This document shows positions 34,705 through 37,675 of a DNA stretch of 37,675 nt, piece by piece. Where the stretch lies: assembly GCA_002402965.1 (NCBI GenBank), contig DHGW01000016.1, positions 1 to 37,675 of the forward strand, given 5' to 3'. A program made the position numbers and the translations under genes. This DNA comes from Bacteroidales bacterium UBA4788. GTDB taxonomy: Bacteria; Bacteroidota; Bacteroidia; Bacteroidales; VadinHA17. Numbering within the stretch: position 1 is the stretch's first letter; the number at the start of each line of letters is the position of its first letter. Under the pieces are notes generated by a model that saw only the letters and a program-made list of their open reading frames with translations, was not told where the DNA came from and did not search any database.

Positions 34705-35691
34705 ATGAATTACAGGGTGCTGGGAAAAACAGGATTTGAAGTCTCGGAGATTTCTCTCGGGACATGGCAGGTGGGCGGCAAATGGGGATCGAAGTTCGAT
34801 CACTCCCTCGCTGAATCAATAATTCGCGAAGCCATTGACAGGGGAGTAAACTTCATTGATACTGCCGACGTATATTCCGACGGAGAGAGCGAAAAAGCTG
34901 TCGGTAAAGCAGTACGTGAATCGGGCGCTTCAGTACGCGTGGCAACGAAATGCGGCAGGCAGATAAATCCCCATGTAAACAAGGGATACACCCCCGAAGT
35001 CCTTCGAGGTTACGTGGAGGACTCCCTGATGAGACTCGGTACGGACTGCATCGACCTGATCCAGTTACACTGCCCGCCCACTGAGGTTTATTACAGGCCT
35101 GAGATCTTTGGTGAGTTCGATAAGCTGAAGCAGGAGGGCAAGATCCTTAATCTCGGCGTAAGCGTGGAGAAGGTTGAGGAGGCCATCAAGGCAATAGAAT
35201 ACGGTAACGTCACCACTGTCCAGATAATCTACAACATCTTCCGCCAGAGGCCCCATGAGAGATTCTTTTCAATGGCCCGCGAAAAGAAGGTAGGCCTGAT
35301 AATCAGGGTCCCCCTCGCTAGTGGCCTTCTCTCCGGAAAGTTCGGCCCGGATACCCGCTTTGCACCTGGTGACCACCGTTTCTTCAACCGCAACGGTCTC
35401 TTCTTCGATAAGGGAGAAACCTTCTCTGGCGTCCCCTATGAGACAGGCCTCAGGGCAGTGGCCAGGCTGAAGGCACTCTTCCCTGAAAACACTCCGCTGG
35501 CTCATGTAGCCCTCCAATGGATACTGCTGAGCGAAGAGGTGAGCTGCATTATTCCCGGAGCCTCCTCTCCCGATCAGGTGAGATCAAACCTCGGGGCAGC
35601 TGACTTTATCGACTTTACAATTGAGCAGATCAGGGCCATTGACGAAGTATACGAGGAGGAGATCAAGCCACTGGTACACCAGCTCTGGTAG
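34705..35691 (+). CDS. Aldo/keto reductase
   Basis: This 328-residue NAD(P)H-dependent oxidoreductase of the aldo/keto reductase family is cytoplasmic. I chose the ATG at 34705 because the product then starts MNYRVLGKTGFEVSEISLGT, the usual beginning of the family; an upstream start would add 40 residues from the end of the receptor gene. The catalytic tetrad is complete: Asp52 and Tyr57 (FIDTADVYSDG), Lys82 (ATKCG) and His122 (LIQLHCP). The C-terminal cofactor segment (IIPGASSPDQVRSNL) is also present. It follows the receptor gene by about 70 bases on the same strand. The substrate cannot be told; members of this type often act on sugars or small aldehydes. Confidence 0.93.
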   Translation: MNYRVLGKTGFEVSEISLGTWQVGGKWGSKFDHSLAESIIREAIDRGVNFIDTADVYSDGESEKAVGKAVRESGASVRVATKCGRQINPHVNKGYTPEVLRGYVEDSLMRLGTDCIDLIQLHCPPTEVYYRPEIFGEFDKLKQEGKILNLGVSVEKVEEAIKAIEYGNVTTVQIIYNIFRQRPHERFFSMAREKKVGLIIRVPLASGLLSGKFGPDTRFAPGDHRFFNRNGLFFDKGETFSGVPYETGLRAVARLKALFPENTPLAHVALQWILLSEEVSCIIPGASSPDQVRSNLGAADFIDFTIEQIRAIDEVYEEEIKPLVHQLW

Positions 35692-35903
35692 GGCAGAAAA
35701 TTCATTTCAGGAACCCTCCTTGCTATCTGCCACCATTACCCTTACTTAACTCCGGGCGTAGTTTTTCCGCCACTCACCTGCCATTTTTCGCAGTTGATCC
35801 GTACCCCGCAGTTTGCGAATCAGTTTGTTCATATATGTGTTTTAGGGTTGCCGTACCATGCAGCCCTGAACGGGAATATAATACTGATTTAATTCAATTA
35901 TTG
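35692..35903. other. Intergenic region before crtI
   Basis: This 212-bp stretch has no gene that I can support. A GGCAGA/TCTGCC pair follows the reductase stop, but with a loop too long for a good terminator. TTTG elements occur near 35812 and 35824, and AT-rich bases follow at about 35831-35845, so a promoter for the crt genes is possible, but there is no clean TAnnTTTG. Confidence 0.4.
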
Positions 35904-36717
35904 ATGACTTTTAATGGAACGGCACTTATAATTGGCGCCGGAATAGGGGGCATAACCACCGCACTTCTCCTGGCAGAGAATGGCTACAAGGTCGATGTGT
36001 ACGAGAAAAATATCTCTGCAGGCGGACGTTATCATTGCCAATGCCGACCTGCCCTATGTATACCGCGAGTTACTGCCTCCCGGGAGAAAATCCAGACGCC
36101 TTAGTCGCATGAATTATTCATGCTCTGCACTTGTGCTGCACTGGGGACTCGACAAACAGTACCCGCAGCTGGGACATCACAGCACTTTCCTCGCCGACAG
36201 CTTCCGCGAAGGACTTGACAAAATATTCAGGGACAAGTCGATGGGTGATGATCCATGCTTTTACATCCACGCACCGGTGCGAACTGACCCTTCTGCTGCA
36301 CCTGAGGGTTGCGATACCCTTTCCGTTGCAGTGGGCGTCGGGCACCTCGACCCGGACCATCCACAGGATTGGCAGCGGATAACGGACCAGGCCCGAAATG
36401 CGGTATTCAGAAAACTCAGAAAGATCGGCATAGAAGACATTGAATCACACATTAAGTTTGAGATCATAACCACGCCCGGCACCTGGGAGGAGGCGCTGAA
36501 CGTGACTAAGGGATCGGTATTCGGAAGCCTCGGGCACAACATATTTCAGAGGGGATACTTCAGACCTCACAACAGGGACCAGCGATTCAAGAACCTCTAC
36601 TTCACCGGCGGCAGCACCCACCCGGGTAACGGGATACCAATGGTGCTCATGTCTGCAAGACTGGTGTCGGAACGGATTCGCAACGAACAAAAAAGAAACA
36701 AGGGGGAAAAGAGTTGA
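35904..36717 (+). pseudogene. crtI: crtI-type phytoene desaturase, internally deleted and frameshifted
   Basis: Two pieces of one carotenoid desaturase are joined here. The first, from the ATG at 35904, has the FAD-binding start TALIIGAGIGGITTALLLAE and runs to SAGGR (residue 42, ending 36029). The second, in another frame from about 36022, reads ADVIIANADLPYVYRELLP and continues for 231 residues to the conserved FTGGSTHPGNGIPMVLMSAR and the stop at 36717. A full enzyme has about 490-500 residues, so about 220 are missing from the middle. Both frames share the bases GCGGACGT at the joint (36022-36029), as expected if a deletion arose between short repeats. The protein cannot be functional as written. 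An assembly error is the alternative explanation. Confidence 0.85.
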
Positions 36718-37635
36718 AGACAAGAGATCAGTTCATGGCCATCTTTGAGTCGATCGACTTCACGAAGGTCATCGATCACCCGAATATCCTCATTGCAGCT
36801 AACTTCTGGGACAATAAGAGATACTGTGCCGCCCGGACATGCTACCGTTTCATGCGGGCACTCGATGACCTGATAGACAATCACAAGGCGGCACACAAGT
36901 GTATCAGAGAACGAACGTGATAACTTCAAAGCAGACATCTTGCAGTGGATGGGAATGCTGGAGAAAGGGTTGAACAGCTCACCATTCAACAACGAGCTGG
37001 GATACACTGTGGAAAAATTCAGGATACCCCTCTGGTCTCTTGAGGCCTTTGCCGATTCGATGCTATATGATGTAACCCATGACGGATTTGCCTCTGTAGC
37101 TGATTCCATTGAGTATTCGGAAGGAGCCTCGGTGGCGCCGGCATCGATATTCGTTCACCTGGCCGGCCTGCACGAGAAAGACGGTATTTATCCGGAAACT
37201 CCGTTTGACGTACGCAGGACTGCTGCGCCATGTGCGATGTTCAGCTACTTCGTCCATATCATGAGTGATTTCCGGAAAGATCAGCTGAATAACCTGAGCT
37301 ACTTCGCCGATGATGTCCTGAAAAAGCATGCTATCACCCGATCCGCCATGAGCGAAATGGCACACGGTGCAACGCTCACCCCGGGATTCCGGGCTATGAT
37401 GCGCGAGTATCTGATGATCGCCGACCGATACCGGATTTTCACCGTGAAGATGATGGATGAGATCTGCCCGATGATGGAGCCAAGGTACAGGCTCAGCCTG
37501 GAGATCATATTCGAGCTTTATATGATGGTTTTCGAACGTATTGACCCTGAGCATGGCACATTCTCAACAGAAGAGCTGAATCCCACTCCGGCACAGACCA
37601 GGGAGCGGATGCTGATGGTAATCATGAGACAGTAA
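36714..37635 (+). pseudogene. crtB: crtB-type phytoene synthase with a one-base frameshift
   Basis: The reading begins at a TTG (36714) that overlaps the crtI stop and follows an AGGGGG ribosome-binding site; an ATG at 36735 is the alternative. The first frame gives about 62 residues including YCAARTCYRFMRALDDLID, the first Asp-rich prenyl-diphosphate motif, and then hits a stop at 36918-36920. The next frame takes up the same protein at about 36901 (VSENERDNFKADILQWMGM). It continues through the second-motif region (FRKDQLNNLSYFADDVL) to the stop at 37635. Removing one base near 36900 restores a protein of about 307 residues, the normal length for squalene/phytoene synthases. The gene is either a young pseudogene or carries a sequencing error. 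Confidence 0.82.
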
Positions 37636-37675
37636 TAGTATTTATGCATTCCCGTTACAATTCTTAATGGTCTAC

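Noticed and set aside
35746..35832. Minus-strand ORF of 28 codons, Lys/Arg-rich, starting MNKLIRKLRG
   Set aside because: Too short to support, with no ribosome-binding site and an in-frame stop just upstream. It could be a real microprotein but nothing beyond an open frame favours it.
1..37675. CRISPR arrays, insertion sequences, integrases, toxin or defence genes
   Set aside because: No regular direct-repeat arrays, transposase motifs or terminal inverted repeats were seen; the broken crt genes show no insertion at the lesions.

Overview
This window looks like a Bacteroidota chromosome segment, probably Bacteroidales or a related anaerobic or environmental order, possibly from a metagenome. 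The evidence is a SusC/SusD pair with three further predicted surface lipoproteins, TonB-dependent receptors with CarbopepD-type N-termini, a propeller/Y_Y_Y regulator, and at least one promoter matching the Bacteroidota pattern (TTTG ... TAnnTTTG) rather than the E. coli consensus. No rRNA, tRNA, CRISPR array, insertion sequence or phage gene was seen.

Layout. (1) 1-2.0 kb, minus strand: a zinc-type ABC transporter binding lipoprotein and a coiled-coil exported protein of unknown function. (2) 2.1-4.2 kb, plus strand: a histidine kinase/OmpR-type response regulator pair. The divergent control region in front of it carries three GGTTAA direct repeats at exact 11-bp spacing, the layout expected of an OmpR-family operator. 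(3) 4.2-27.5 kb, minus strand: a polysaccharide utilization locus (PUL) of ten genes, read from susC at 27.46 kb down to a membrane-bound propeller/LuxR regulator at 4.18 kb. (4) 27.8-30.7 kb, minus strand: a secreted S9-family peptidase. (5) 31.0-35.7 kb, plus strand: a two-gene outer-membrane module (a small CarbopepD protein and a SusC-like receptor without a SusD) and an aldo/keto reductase. (6) 35.9-37.6 kb, plus strand: remnants of carotenoid genes. crtI has lost about 220 internal codons and the overlapping crtB has a one-base frameshift.

The PUL is the main system. Its enzymes fit beta-1,2-glucan (sophoro-oligosaccharides). There is an endo-beta-1,2-glucanase-type GH144 lipoprotein plus a divergent paralogue, a cytoplasmic GH94 protein with the length and motifs of 1,2-beta-oligoglucan phosphorylase, and a cytoplasmic GH35-type protein that in this context is more likely a beta-1,2-glucosyltransferase than a beta-galactosidase. 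A GPH-type sugar symporter with a periplasmic insertion of about 200 residues sits between the surface and cytoplasmic genes, together with a large exported (alpha/alpha)6-like protein of a family I cannot assign. No beta-glucosidase gene is visible. I propose that the cell imports sophoro-oligosaccharides and processes them with a phosphorylase/transferase pair, the beta-1,2-glucan counterpart of the MalP/MalQ route for maltodextrins. The transferase would rescue sophorose, the dead-end product of the phosphorylase. A terminator-like hairpin inside the operon probably sets higher levels of the SusCD/binding-protein part than of the enzymes.
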